Assembly: GCF_030063455.1 (NCBI RefSeq)
Contig: NZ_JASITB010000002.1
Span: 248,001-312,000, forward strand
DNA from: Cryobacterium sp. PH31-O1
Lineage (GTDB): Bacteria; Actinomycetota; Actinomycetes; Actinomycetales; Microbacteriaceae
Length of the DNA: 64,000 nt
Direction: 5' to 3'
Shown here: positions 17,605 through 25,826 of the stretch, one piece after another
How the letters are laid out: every line of letters starts with the position of its first letter
How positions within the stretch are numbered: position 1 is the first letter of the stretch
Program-made: the position numbers and the translations under genes
The notes under the pieces: model-generated
Database searches by the model: none
Seen by the model: only the letters and a program-made list of their open reading frames with translations
What the model was told of the DNA's origin: nothing

Positions 17605-18780
17605 TTATAAACCGCCCTCGGAATACGCGTCGTGAAAGTCGATGCTTGAGCCGCGGTCGCCCACGCCAGATTCAATGTAAGCGCCGCGCCTGGCCGAGCC
17701 GGAGGGTGCCCCGGGTTGGTGAATGAGCTGGTCAAGACCGATGACGTCTTGGGCCTGCTCTTCCGCCACCTCGCGGGTGATCGTGCCGTTGTTCACGAGG
17801 TCAGCCAGGTGCTGGTCCATGGTGTGCATTCCGAGTCCGCGGCCGGCCTGCATGGCAGAGTTCAGCTGGTGCGTTTTACCCTCACGAATGAGGTTGGACA
17901 CCGCGGGGGTGCTCACGAGCACCTCGGTGGCCACCACCCGCCCGCCTCCGGTCTTTTTCACGAGGACCTGGCACACCACACCCTGCAGAATCAGGGCTAA
18001 TTGAGTGCGCACTTGCGCCTGCTGGTACGGCGGAAACACGTCGATGAGTCGGTCGATGGTCTGGGCGGCATCCTGCGTGTGCAGGGTGGCGAACACCAGG
18101 TGCCCGGTTTCGGCGGCGGTCAGGGCCACGGAAATGGTTTCAAGGTCGCGCAACTCGCCGATCAAAATAACGTCGGGGTCCTGCCGTAGAACGTGCTTGA
18201 GCGCGGCGGCGAAGCTGTGGGTGTCGTGGCCGACCTCGCGTTGGTTAACGAGGGACATGCGGTGCTGATGCATGAACTCGATCGGGTCCTCGACGGTGAC
18301 GATATGGTTGGCCCTAGTGCGGTTGACCAGGTCGATGAGCCCCGCCAAGGTCGTGGACTTACCGGAACCGGTCGGCCCGGTTACGAGCACAAGACCTCGC
18401 GGTAGGCGCGCGAACCGGGCGACCGTTTCGGGGACCTCGAGCTCAGCGAGAGACTTGATCTCCCGCGGAATCAGCCGAAAGGCGCCTCCGACCGAATTTC
18501 GCTGCAGATAGTAGTTGACCCGAAAGCGGGCCCCACCGGCGGTATAAGCGAAGTCAAGTTCGAGATCGCGGTCGAAACTTTCACGTTGTTGCGGTGTCAG
18601 CAGGCTGTACAGGGCCGACGAAACCTTCTCTATCAGCCATTCTCCGGCGCCATCGATGGCGCGCAGTGCTCCGTCCACTCGGATGCGCGGGGCTGCTCCG
18701 ACCGTTAGGTGCAGGTCAGAGGCACCCCGGTCAAGAACCTCCTGCAGGGCTGCCAGCAGGTCTGGGTCAGGAAACGACAC
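17605..18780 (-). CDS. pilT: PilT retraction ATPase, cluster 2
   Basis: 391 residues, GTG start inside the end of pilB (14-base overlap). The core begins immediately: LLAALQEVLDRGASDLHLTV, the PilT N-terminal PAS-like domain. It has Walker A GPTGSGKST near residue 140, the Asp box TVEDPIEF, ILIGELRD, ATLHTQDAAQT and AVSNLIREGK (retraction motif counterpart). The disordered N-terminal extension seen in the cluster 1 and 3 PilTs is missing, and there is a C-terminal tail of about 40 residues. It is expected to retract the cluster 2 pilus. Confidence 0.95.
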   Translation of the reverse strand: MSFPDPDLLAALQEVLDRGASDLHLTVGAAPRIRVDGALRAIDGAGEWLIEKVSSALYSLLTPQQRESFDRDLELDFAYTAGGARFRVNYYLQRNSVGGAFRLIPREIKSLAELEVPETVARFARLPRGLVLVTGPTGSGKSTTLAGLIDLVNRTRANHIVTVEDPIEFMHQHRMSLVNQREVGHDTHSFAAALKHVLRQDPDVILIGELRDLETISVALTAAETGHLVFATLHTQDAAQTIDRLIDVFPPYQQAQVRTQLALILQGVVCQVLVKKTGGGRVVATEVLVSTPAVSNLIREGKTHQLNSAMQAGRGLGMHTMDQHLADLVNNGTITREVAEEQAQDVIGLDQLIHQPGAPSGSARRGAYIESGVGDRGSSIDFHDAYSEGGL

Positions 18781-20494
18781 GAAGCACCTCGTCCACCGAC
18801 GTCAGACCGAGTGCGACCTTTGCCCACCCGTCTTCGCGCATCGTGATCATGCCCTGTTTGCGTGCGGCGGCTCCGATTTGGGCGCTCGAGGCATGAGCGA
18901 CGGTGAGGCGCTCGATCTCTTCGGACACCGTCATGACCTCGTGAATGCCGATTCGACCGCGGTACCCCGTCTGCGAGCAGCTCGCGCAGCCGGCCGATTT
19001 ATAGATCACGGTGCCGGTAGTGGTGGGGTCGGTGGGCGGGCCTATCTCGGGCGCGCCTGTTAAGCGGTTGGAGACAAAACCGACCGTGGGATTGACCGCG
19101 AAACCGATATTAAACAAGTCGGTGCGGGTCTCGGGCACCTTGCACCGGTCGCATAGTCGCCGGGCGAGGCGCTGCGCCACCACACAGTCCAGCGCTGATC
19201 CCACGAGGAAGGGCTCGATTCCCATTTCAATGAGTCGGGTCATGGCGCTCGGCGCATCGTTGGTGTGCAGGGTCGACAGCACGAGGTGCCCGGTCAACGC
19301 CGCCTCAATGGCAATCTGTGCCGTCTCCTGGTCGCGAATCTCACCGAGCAGCACAACGTCGGGGTCGGAGCGCAGAATTGAGCGCAGGGCAACGGCGAAG
19401 GTGAGGCCAGCCTTGCGATTCACCTGCACCTGATTTACTCCCGGCATGCGGAACTCCACCGGGTCTTCGACCGTTATCACGTTGATTTCTGGCCGGGAGA
19501 TGGCGTGCAGCGTCGTATAGAGCGTCGTCGACTTGCCCGACCCGGTAGGCCCGGTGACCAGGATCATGCCATACGGCTTGGTGTAAGCCATTTCGAACTC
19601 GTTGAAGTTGTCGGTGAGGAGGGCGAGGTCTTTCATGTTCATCGACGAAGTGGCACTGTCGAGAATTCTCAGAACCGTCTTTTCCCCCCAGACCGTGGGC
19701 AGAATAGCCACCCGCAGGTCGATCTTGCGGCCATCATGACTCACCGACATGCGTCCATCCTGCGGTTTGCGGCGCTCAGCGATGTCGATTTCGCTCATGA
19801 TCTTGATACGGGAGATGACGCCGTTCTGAATGTTTTTGGGGGCTGATGGCATCTCATGCAGTACGCCGTCAATGCGATAGCGGATGCGCAGGTTCTGCTC
19901 CGTCGGTTCGATATGAACGTCCGAAGCCTTGTCCTGAATGGCCTGAGAGATAAGCAGATTGACGAAACGCACAATGGGAGCAGCGTCATCGGAGGCCTCG
20001 ACATCACTAAAAGTCTCATCTTCAGGCGCCTTGCGCTCCTCTTCGAGAGAGTTGCTGAGGTCGCTGAGCTCGACGTCGGCACGGTAGTAGCGCGCGATGG
20101 CGGCCATCAGGTCGGAACGCTCGACCACTACGGGAGTGACCCGCATGCCAGAGGTTTCTCGCACGTCATCGAGGGCGAACACGTTTCCAGGATCGACCAT
20201 CGCCAGGATGAGCCGCTTGTCCTCAAACCCGATCGGCAGCACCTCGTGACGGTGACAGATCGCAACCGGAACCTTGGTGAGCGCGAGCTCGTCGACCGGA
20301 TAGTCGAGGAGTTCGACGAAAGGTAATCTAGTTTGTTCCGCCCGGGCACGAGCGAACTGCAGCTCAGAAATCACCCCGCTGGCCAGAAGGGCTCGCACGG
20401 CCGTTTCATCCGCCGTGTCGCCGGCCGAAAGACTGTCGAACTGTTCGGCAGGTAACAGGCCGTGCGAAATCAAAATCTCTGTCAGGCTCGACAC
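18767..20494 (-). CDS. pilB: PilB extension ATPase, cluster 2
   Basis: 575 residues from a GTG with GGGGGA seven bases upstream. The N-terminal MshEN-like region (TEILISHGLLP and ALLASGVISE) is followed by an acidic linker around 165-185. Next come Walker A GPTGSGKST, TVEDPVEF, VLLGEIRD, STLHTNDAPSA and the zinc cysteines C-D-R-C and C-A-S-C. The insert between the Cys pairs is longer than in the cluster 3 protein. First gene of cluster 2; its promoter should be in 20495-20657, where no clear -35/-10 pair stands out. It powers pilin addition. Confidence 0.96.
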   Translation of the reverse strand: MSSLTEILISHGLLPAEQFDSLSAGDTADETAVRALLASGVISELQFARARAEQTRLPFVELLDYPVDELALTKVPVAICHRHEVLPIGFEDKRLILAMVDPGNVFALDDVRETSGMRVTPVVVERSDLMAAIARYYRADVELSDLSNSLEEERKAPEDETFSDVEASDDAAPIVRFVNLLISQAIQDKASDVHIEPTEQNLRIRYRIDGVLHEMPSAPKNIQNGVISRIKIMSEIDIAERRKPQDGRMSVSHDGRKIDLRVAILPTVWGEKTVLRILDSATSSMNMKDLALLTDNFNEFEMAYTKPYGMILVTGPTGSGKSTTLYTTLHAISRPEINVITVEDPVEFRMPGVNQVQVNRKAGLTFAVALRSILRSDPDVVLLGEIRDQETAQIAIEAALTGHLVLSTLHTNDAPSAMTRLIEMGIEPFLVGSALDCVVAQRLARRLCDRCKVPETRTDLFNIGFAVNPTVGFVSNRLTGAPEIGPPTDPTTTGTVIYKSAGCASCSQTGYRGRIGIHEVMTVSEEIERLTVAHASSAQIGAAARKQGMITMREDGWAKVALGLTSVDEVLRVVS

Positions 20495-20657
20495 TAGGCG
20501 TCCCCCAAAGTGTGACGCTGCTGCGATTTTCGCTCTGGCTCAGGCAGCTGCGCCAAGTGATGATGCCCGAGGTGTGTGGGTGACACTCCAACGTATCCGA
20601 CCCTGATAGTCGCTGACCAGACCCACAATCGGGGGCCAGCTACCCATGCTGAAGCGG

Positions 20658-22406
20658 CTAGAGGCCGCGGGCGCGCAACGCCTGCTGCACGAGCGGGTCG
20701 GGCGTCTGCGCCAACCAGGTGAGCAGGTCGGGATAGGTGCTCGGGTTGCCCGCGAGTTGCGGCCACACCTCGGGGCGCTTCTGGGCGAGGTCGTAGAGCA
20801 CAGCAGCCGAGGTGGCCGGATCTGCGGCGGCCAGGCTGGCAGCGCTGGGTGCTGGTGCCGGCGGTGCGTGGGTTGGCGCGACCGGGGCAGCGGGACCGGC
20901 GGTGGGTGCTGCATCCGCTTGCGCAAGCGGAACGGAAGTCGGCGCGAAAGCTGGCGCGACGGGCACGGCAACCGGTGCAACGGCATAGCCGGGATAAGCC
21001 GCGGCACGCACCGGGCCGTACTGAGTGAAGTAGCCGCGAACGGCGGCCGGCACGGTGAGCGCGTAGAACACGAGGGCGGGCAGCCCGAAGGCCAGGGCGA
21101 GGCTCAGCGTCGCCGCGGTGGTCAGGATGATCAACGCAAAGGGGCTGTAGGCCGTGCCTTCAAACAGCCAGGAGTACAGCTCGCCCAGGTTGGCGTCGGT
21201 GATGGTCTGCCCGCGCAGCACCACGAAGACGATGCCGAGCACGGTGATCAGGCCGGTCAGTGCGAGCACCAGCCACTGGCTGCCGGCCGGGTTCGCCCGC
21301 AGGGTTGCGCGGGCGATGACGGCGACCACGATGATGATCGAGAGCACGATCGCGGCACCTATGTTGAGGCCGGTCGACTCCGAATCGGCGCCGCTGCCGA
21401 CCAGGTTCGCGATGACCAACAGCAGGCTCAGGCCGGCGGTGCCGATGATGAGCACGAGGGTGAGTGAGGCCACGCCGAACCATTTGCTGATCGGTTCCAT
21501 CGGCGCCATGGCCAGGCGCAGCGCCGGGCTTGCGGCCAGGCCGAGCAGGCCGGCCAGCAGAATGAGCGGGTAGCCGCCGTAGCTGAGCGATTCGACACCG
21601 CCCACGGACAGGCTGTTGCTCGTGACGGCGTCGATCGTGATGACCCCGATAGCGATGCCGCCGAGCGTGCGGGCGACGGCGAGCCAGATCGCGTTACCGC
21701 GCACGATTTGCACGATTGGCAGCAGCACGGCAGCCGCGCCGGCCAGCACGGCGACCACCGCGGTGAGCAGCACGATGGCTCCCACCTCAGCGGATGTCGA
21801 CGCCACGATTCCGAGAATGATCGCGCCCAGCATGGTCAGCGCTGCAACCGCGCCGTAGCCGATCACGATGCGGCGCCAGAGGCGGGCGATCGGGTGGTAG
21901 CCGACGAGTCCGACCAGTTCGGCGGAGCGCGGCTGGGCGGCGAGCAGGGCGCCGGCCAGTCCGAACGCGGCCGCATAGCCGAGCCCGGTCGTCTGATCAG
22001 TCGAGAACACGTCGGCGAGCATGTACCCGAGCACGAGCAGTACATAGGGAACGTTGACGAGCAGTCGGATCAACCAGACCTGCGCCAGGCTGATGCCCCC
22101 GCCGAAGACACCGGCGCGCACGAGGTAGGTGAGGCTGAGCGAGAACAGCGACACCAGCGTGATCAGAACGACCTCGATGCGGCCGGTCGCCCCGATCGTT
22201 TCGCTCATGCTGTAGGTGTCGGGGCTGAACATCCACGGCAGGGCGAGCGAGATGAGCAGCAGAAGCAGGGCGCCGCCGTCGCGTGCCCCGTCTGAGACCG
22301 GGATGCCGGCGAAGGGGTTGGGTCGGGCTGACGGCTGTGCGTACTGCGCGGGGCCGGGCGCGTGCTGCGGGGCGGCGGGCTGTTGCTGGTTCGGGTCGAA
22401 GGTCAT
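20658..22406 (-). CDS. Multi-pass membrane protein with C-terminal variant-LRR domain
   Basis: 582 residues from ATG 22406, preceded by AGAGGA. The start is Gln/Pro/Ala-rich and cytoplasmic (about 1-45). About a dozen hydrophobic segments follow, between 45 and 470, then an Ala/Pro-rich linker. The final 50 residues (AAVLYDLAQKRPEVWPQLAG, then NPSTYPDLLTWLAQ) match the variant leucine-rich-repeat module common in Microbacteriaceae. The same module opens the next protein upstream. It is the last gene of the kinase/FHA operon. It is not a recognised transporter. The LRV module is presumably a protein-binding element on the cytoplasmic face, and no specific function can be assigned. Confidence 0.8.
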   Translation of the reverse strand: MTFDPNQQQPAAPQHAPGPAQYAQPSARPNPFAGIPVSDGARDGGALLLLLISLALPWMFSPDTYSMSETIGATGRIEVVLITLVSLFSLSLTYLVRAGVFGGGISLAQVWLIRLLVNVPYVLLVLGYMLADVFSTDQTTGLGYAAAFGLAGALLAAQPRSAELVGLVGYHPIARLWRRIVIGYGAVAALTMLGAIILGIVASTSAEVGAIVLLTAVVAVLAGAAAVLLPIVQIVRGNAIWLAVARTLGGIAIGVITIDAVTSNSLSVGGVESLSYGGYPLILLAGLLGLAASPALRLAMAPMEPISKWFGVASLTLVLIIGTAGLSLLLVIANLVGSGADSESTGLNIGAAIVLSIIIVVAVIARATLRANPAGSQWLVLALTGLITVLGIVFVVLRGQTITDANLGELYSWLFEGTAYSPFALIILTTAATLSLALAFGLPALVFYALTVPAAVRGYFTQYGPVRAAAYPGYAVAPVAVPVAPAFAPTSVPLAQADAAPTAGPAAPVAPTHAPPAPAPSAASLAAADPATSAAVLYDLAQKRPEVWPQLAGNPSTYPDLLTWLAQTPDPLVQQALRARGL

Positions 22407-22466
22407 CTGGGTCCTCTGTCTTCGGTCTGGCTGCTTGTCACTGCGATGCTCGTGCCGTGTCGCTTG

Positions 22467-24152
22467 TTATTGATACAGCTGGTCGAGTTCGCCGTCCTGG
22501 CTGAGTCGCACCAGGTTCTGGGCGGCGATGCCGGTCACGTCGGCCACGGTGCGCAGGGGGCTGACGAACCATCCGCCGTGCTCCTGCACCGTGACGACCC
22601 GCCAGTCGGCAGCGCCGAGCTTGTCGAGCCACCCGGCGTCATCGAGGCACCCGTCGAACGAGGAGTAGCCCGAATCTGTCGTGACGCACACCCCCGAAAA
22701 TTCGGTGCGGTACGGCCAGTTGTAGCCGTCGCCCTCGATCACGATGCTATCGATGCCGAGTCGCGCCAGGTCGCCGTCGACCTCCGGAGTCACCGCGAAG
22801 TCGGTGACCTGCAGGTTGTCGTAGGCGTTGCCGCCGTCGGTGGGCATCAGCGCGTCGCCGTAGAGGCTGAGAAAGCGCCGTTCGGCTTCGGGCAGCACGG
22901 CGGCGAGGTCGCCGTAGTCGCCGTTTTCACCGAAGGCGATCATTGCCTCGGTGAATCCTTCGGCGGCCGCGTCGGCGGTGTCGAAGGAGGCCACGTCGTC
23001 GGCGGCGACGAGGCTGCCGCGGTCGGAATCATCCGTCAGCATGTTTTCACCGGCCGTGAGCAGCGGGCTGACATACCAGGATCCGCCTTCGCGAACCGTG
23101 ACTACGGCGGCATCGTGGCCGAGGGCATCGGCGAGGTCGGCGGCCGTCTGGGTGAACGGCAGCAGGTCGTTGAGCTCGTCGATCGACGACTCGCGCAGGT
23201 CGGCGAGCATCAAATCCGTGTCGCTGTCGTCGTAGCCCCACGATTCCTGCTGCAGGCGCAGCTGTGGTGCGACGACCTCGAGGTAGGCGTCGGTGATCGA
23301 TTCGGCGTCACCAGTCATGGTCATTTCGCCCGCGGTGATGGTGACGACCGCGATTCCCTCGTCGATGTCGTCAGACTCGAGTTCCAGCCCGGTGAAGGTG
23401 ATATTGAGGCTGTCGAAGACCGTGTTGATGAGCTCCGGCACGTCGACAGCGTCGCCGTTCTCGTCGTCCATGGCGATCGTACCGAGCTGGTCGATCGGCG
23501 CCTTGAACGACTCAATCTCAGCGGGCGACAGCGAGCCGTACAGGCTGACCAGATCCATCTCGGCGGTGCCCTCGAGCAGTTTCTCGACCGCCGCCGTCGG
23601 GGAGGATGCCCCGCCCAGCTTGGAGAAGATGGCCCCGTAGGCCCACACGCCGCCGCCGGCGACCAGCAGCACGACGACGCCGATCGAGCCCCAGAGCAGC
23701 AGCTTTCTGCTGGGGCGCCTGGGTGCCCGGCCGGGAGCGGGGTTGGTGGGAGCAGCAGGAGCGGTGGGGTCGGCGGGGGCGGTGGGAACGACGGGGCCCG
23801 TCGTCGGGGCAGCGACAGCGGCAGCAGGAACCGCGCGGCCGAATGGGTTCGGTTGAGCGAACGGGTTCGGAACGGATGCCGACGGTTCGGCGGCGGCCGG
23901 TTCGACTGCAGGGACGACCACTGCGGGGGCAACGACAACGGGGACGACAGGGACGACCGCGATCGGCTCGGGGGCGACGTGCGCTATCGTACCGAGCTGC
24001 AGCATCCACTCAATCAGGGCCGGGTAGCACGACGGGTTCGACGCGATGACGGGATGCAGCTCGTGGTGGGCAGCGGCGATCTCAGCGAGCCGGGCCAGCG
24101 GGGTGGCCGGGTTGGCGGCTTCCCAATAGAGCGGCGAGGTGGAATCTGTCAC
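22467..24152 (-). CDS. Single-span membrane protein with N-terminal variant-LRR domain
   Basis: 561 residues from a GTG, with AGGAG upstream. The N-terminal 55 residues (PLARLAEIAAAHHELHPVIA, then NPSCYPALIEWML) are a variant-LRR module. An Ala/Pro/Val-rich linker to about 155 follows, then one membrane helix (LLLWGSIGVVVLLVAGGGVWA, about 160-180) and an extracytoplasmic domain of about 380 residues. That domain has two internally similar halves, each ending in a VVTVxEGGSWYVSPL-like or VVTVQEHGGWFVSPL strand and a following helix. The paired WxVSPL motifs suggest a duplicated beta-rich fold; I do not recognise the family beyond that. Its position between the FHA/PP2C genes and a second LRV protein suggests both are effectors of the same signalling module. 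Confidence 0.8.
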   Translation of the reverse strand: MTDSTSPLYWEAANPATPLARLAEIAAAHHELHPVIASNPSCYPALIEWMLQLGTIAHVAPEPIAVVPVVPVVVAPAVVVPAVEPAAAEPSASVPNPFAQPNPFGRAVPAAAVAAPTTGPVVPTAPADPTAPAAPTNPAPGRAPRRPSRKLLLWGSIGVVVLLVAGGGVWAYGAIFSKLGGASSPTAAVEKLLEGTAEMDLVSLYGSLSPAEIESFKAPIDQLGTIAMDDENGDAVDVPELINTVFDSLNITFTGLELESDDIDEGIAVVTITAGEMTMTGDAESITDAYLEVVAPQLRLQQESWGYDDSDTDLMLADLRESSIDELNDLLPFTQTAADLADALGHDAAVVTVREGGSWYVSPLLTAGENMLTDDSDRGSLVAADDVASFDTADAAAEGFTEAMIAFGENGDYGDLAAVLPEAERRFLSLYGDALMPTDGGNAYDNLQVTDFAVTPEVDGDLARLGIDSIVIEGDGYNWPYRTEFSGVCVTTDSGYSSFDGCLDDAGWLDKLGAADWRVVTVQEHGGWFVSPLRTVADVTGIAAQNLVRLSQDGELDQLYQ

Positions 24153-24217
24153 GAGGGTAAAGCTCCTAGATAGTCGGTGGAAGGTCGGGGTGGCGCAGGC
24201 TTAGGGCCTGGCCGCGA

Positions 24218-24973
24218 TCACCAGTTGAGAATGGTGAAAACCGTGACGGCGGCCGTGGCGAGCACGACCAGGGCGGTGCTCGAGGTGATCGCGATCAGCG
24301 TGAGCCGGCGGCGGCGGCGCTTGGTGACCGCAGCGCGCTCGCGGATCTCGGCGGCGGCATCCGCGAGACGCAAGCGCGTCAGGTCTGGTTGCACGTCGGC
24401 AACCGGCCTGGGCACCGGGGGTGGCACGATCGCCGGCGTCGGCCGCGCCGCGTAGCGCACGCTCGCGCCGCTCTGCACTTGCGGCGGCTCGTAGCGGCGT
24501 TGCAGCGTGTCGACCATGGGAATGCGCGCGGGGGCTGCCGCCCGCCGAGTGCCGAAAAGGGTGTCATGGTCGGTGTCAGGGGTCGTGCTGCCCCGGGGAG
24601 AACGCACGGTTGCCTCGTCGATCGAGGCTGCCGCTTGCTCGGAACCGTCGGCTTCGGGTTCCGCAGCCCCGAGCGGGCTGCCCGCCCGGGAGCGCCGCGC
24701 CACGATGCGGGTGTGTTCGTCGTCGGTGCGCTGCACGATGACGGTGTCGTCTTCGCCCTCATCGCCGTCGCTGGGCTCAGCGAGCTGATCGGGCGCGACG
24801 GATGGCTCGGCCACGTTGGGCTCGCTGCTGATCGTCGGCGCGGGGGCCGCGGCGCCGTGCCGCGGCTCACCTCGCCGCACAATGCGGGTAGCCTCGTCGT
24901 CGTCTGCGTCGTCGACCGCGTGATCGATGTCGTCGGGGGTTGGGGCCGGCCGGTGCGGGTCAGCGGGCAGCAT
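24218..24973 (-). CDS. Tail-anchored protein with repeated T-x-I-V (FHA-ligand-like) motifs
   Basis: 251 residues from ATG 24973, overlapping the PP2C gene by 14 bases. A TTG at 25045 would add 24 residues but overlap it by 86 bases. The protein is acidic and low-complexity for about 220 residues. Three similar motifs recur: EATRIVRRG, DTVIVQR and HTRIVARR. Each has Thr followed by x-Ile-Val, the form recognised by FHA domains once Thr is phosphorylated. A basic stretch (KRRRRR) precedes a C-terminal membrane helix (LIAITSSTALVVLATAAVTVF). It lies directly after the FHA and PP2C genes. The role as kinase substrate and FHA ligand is inferred; no family was recognised. Confidence 0.75.
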   Translation of the reverse strand: MLPADPHRPAPTPDDIDHAVDDADDDEATRIVRRGEPRHGAAAPAPTISSEPNVAEPSVAPDQLAEPSDGDEGEDDTVIVQRTDDEHTRIVARRSRAGSPLGAAEPEADGSEQAAASIDEATVRSPRGSTTPDTDHDTLFGTRRAAAPARIPMVDTLQRRYEPPQVQSGASVRYAARPTPAIVPPPVPRPVADVQPDLTRLRLADAAAEIRERAAVTKRRRRRLTLIAITSSTALVVLATAAVTVFTILNW

Positions 24974-25823
24974 TGCGGGCCACTCGTTGTACCGGTCGGG
25001 TGTCTTCGGTGCGGGTGTCGATGGTGTCGGACTGGTCGTCGCCAATGGCGACGCCGTGCCAGGAGTTGACCCCGCCGGCGATGACGTCGATTACGATCAC
25101 CGACACATTGTCGCGGCCGCCGTGTTCGAGGGCGCCGGCGAGCAGCGCGTCTGCCGTCTGCTGGGTGCTGCCGCCGAGGGTCAGGCCGGCCTTGATGGCC
25201 TCGTCGGAGAGTTCGCCGCTGAGCCCGTCGGAGCACACGAGCAATCGTTCGCCGGTCACGACCGGGCGCAACCAGTAGTCGGCCTTACTGTTGTCGGCGC
25301 CCATCGCGCGGGTGATGACGTTTTTGCGGGCGAAGGTGGCGACATCCGCTTTGAGCAGTGAACCTTCGTCGATGAGTTCCTGGGCGAGGGAATGGTCAAC
25401 GGTGAGCTGCTGAAACTCCCCACCGTGCAGCCGGTAGACGCGCGAGTCGCCCACGTTCACGATGAGCCATTGCGGGGCATTCTCATGGTCGATGAGCACC
25501 AGGCCGGTCAGGGTGCTGCCGGCACCGCGCCCGGTCGAATCTGACACGGCCCGCACCGTGGCGTGGGCGCGTTCAACGGCAGCCACTACATCGCCGGCCG
25601 GCACGGCGGTACGGCCGACGCAACCCTGGAATTCCGCGATCACCGCGGCGCTGGCGCGCTGGCCGGCTTCGAGGCCGCCCATGCCGTCGGCGACGATGAA
25701 CACCGGTTGGCACGCCAATAGCGAGTCTTCGTTCTCGCTGCGTTTACGGCCGACGTCGGTGCTCGAACCACACTGCAGCGATACCCCGGCGCTCATCGCC
25801 CGCTGGTCGGCGAGTTGGGTCAT
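24960..25823 (-). CDS. PP2C-family protein serine/threonine phosphatase
   Basis: 287 residues. The metal-binding and catalytic motifs of bacterial PPM phosphatases are all present: SENEDS (near 33), VADGMGG (about 46-52), NVGDSRVYR, DHSLAQELIDEG, CSDGLSGELSD and GGRDNVSVIVID. No membrane helix is seen, so it is cytoplasmic. It begins four bases after the FHA gene, with GGAGG inside that gene's end. With the kinase at the head of the operon it gives a matched kinase/phosphatase pair, and the FHA and T-x-I-V proteins between and beside them are candidate substrates. A likely relative is PstP of other Actinobacteria, but that enzyme has a membrane anchor. Confidence 0.95.
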   Translation of the reverse strand: MTQLADQRAMSAGVSLQCGSSTDVGRKRSENEDSLLACQPVFIVADGMGGLEAGQRASAAVIAEFQGCVGRTAVPAGDVVAAVERAHATVRAVSDSTGRGAGSTLTGLVLIDHENAPQWLIVNVGDSRVYRLHGGEFQQLTVDHSLAQELIDEGSLLKADVATFARKNVITRAMGADNSKADYWLRPVVTGERLLVCSDGLSGELSDEAIKAGLTLGGSTQQTADALLAGALEHGGRDNVSVIVIDVIAGGVNSWHGVAIGDDQSDTIDTRTEDTRPVQRVARNAAR

Positions 25824-25826
25824 TGC

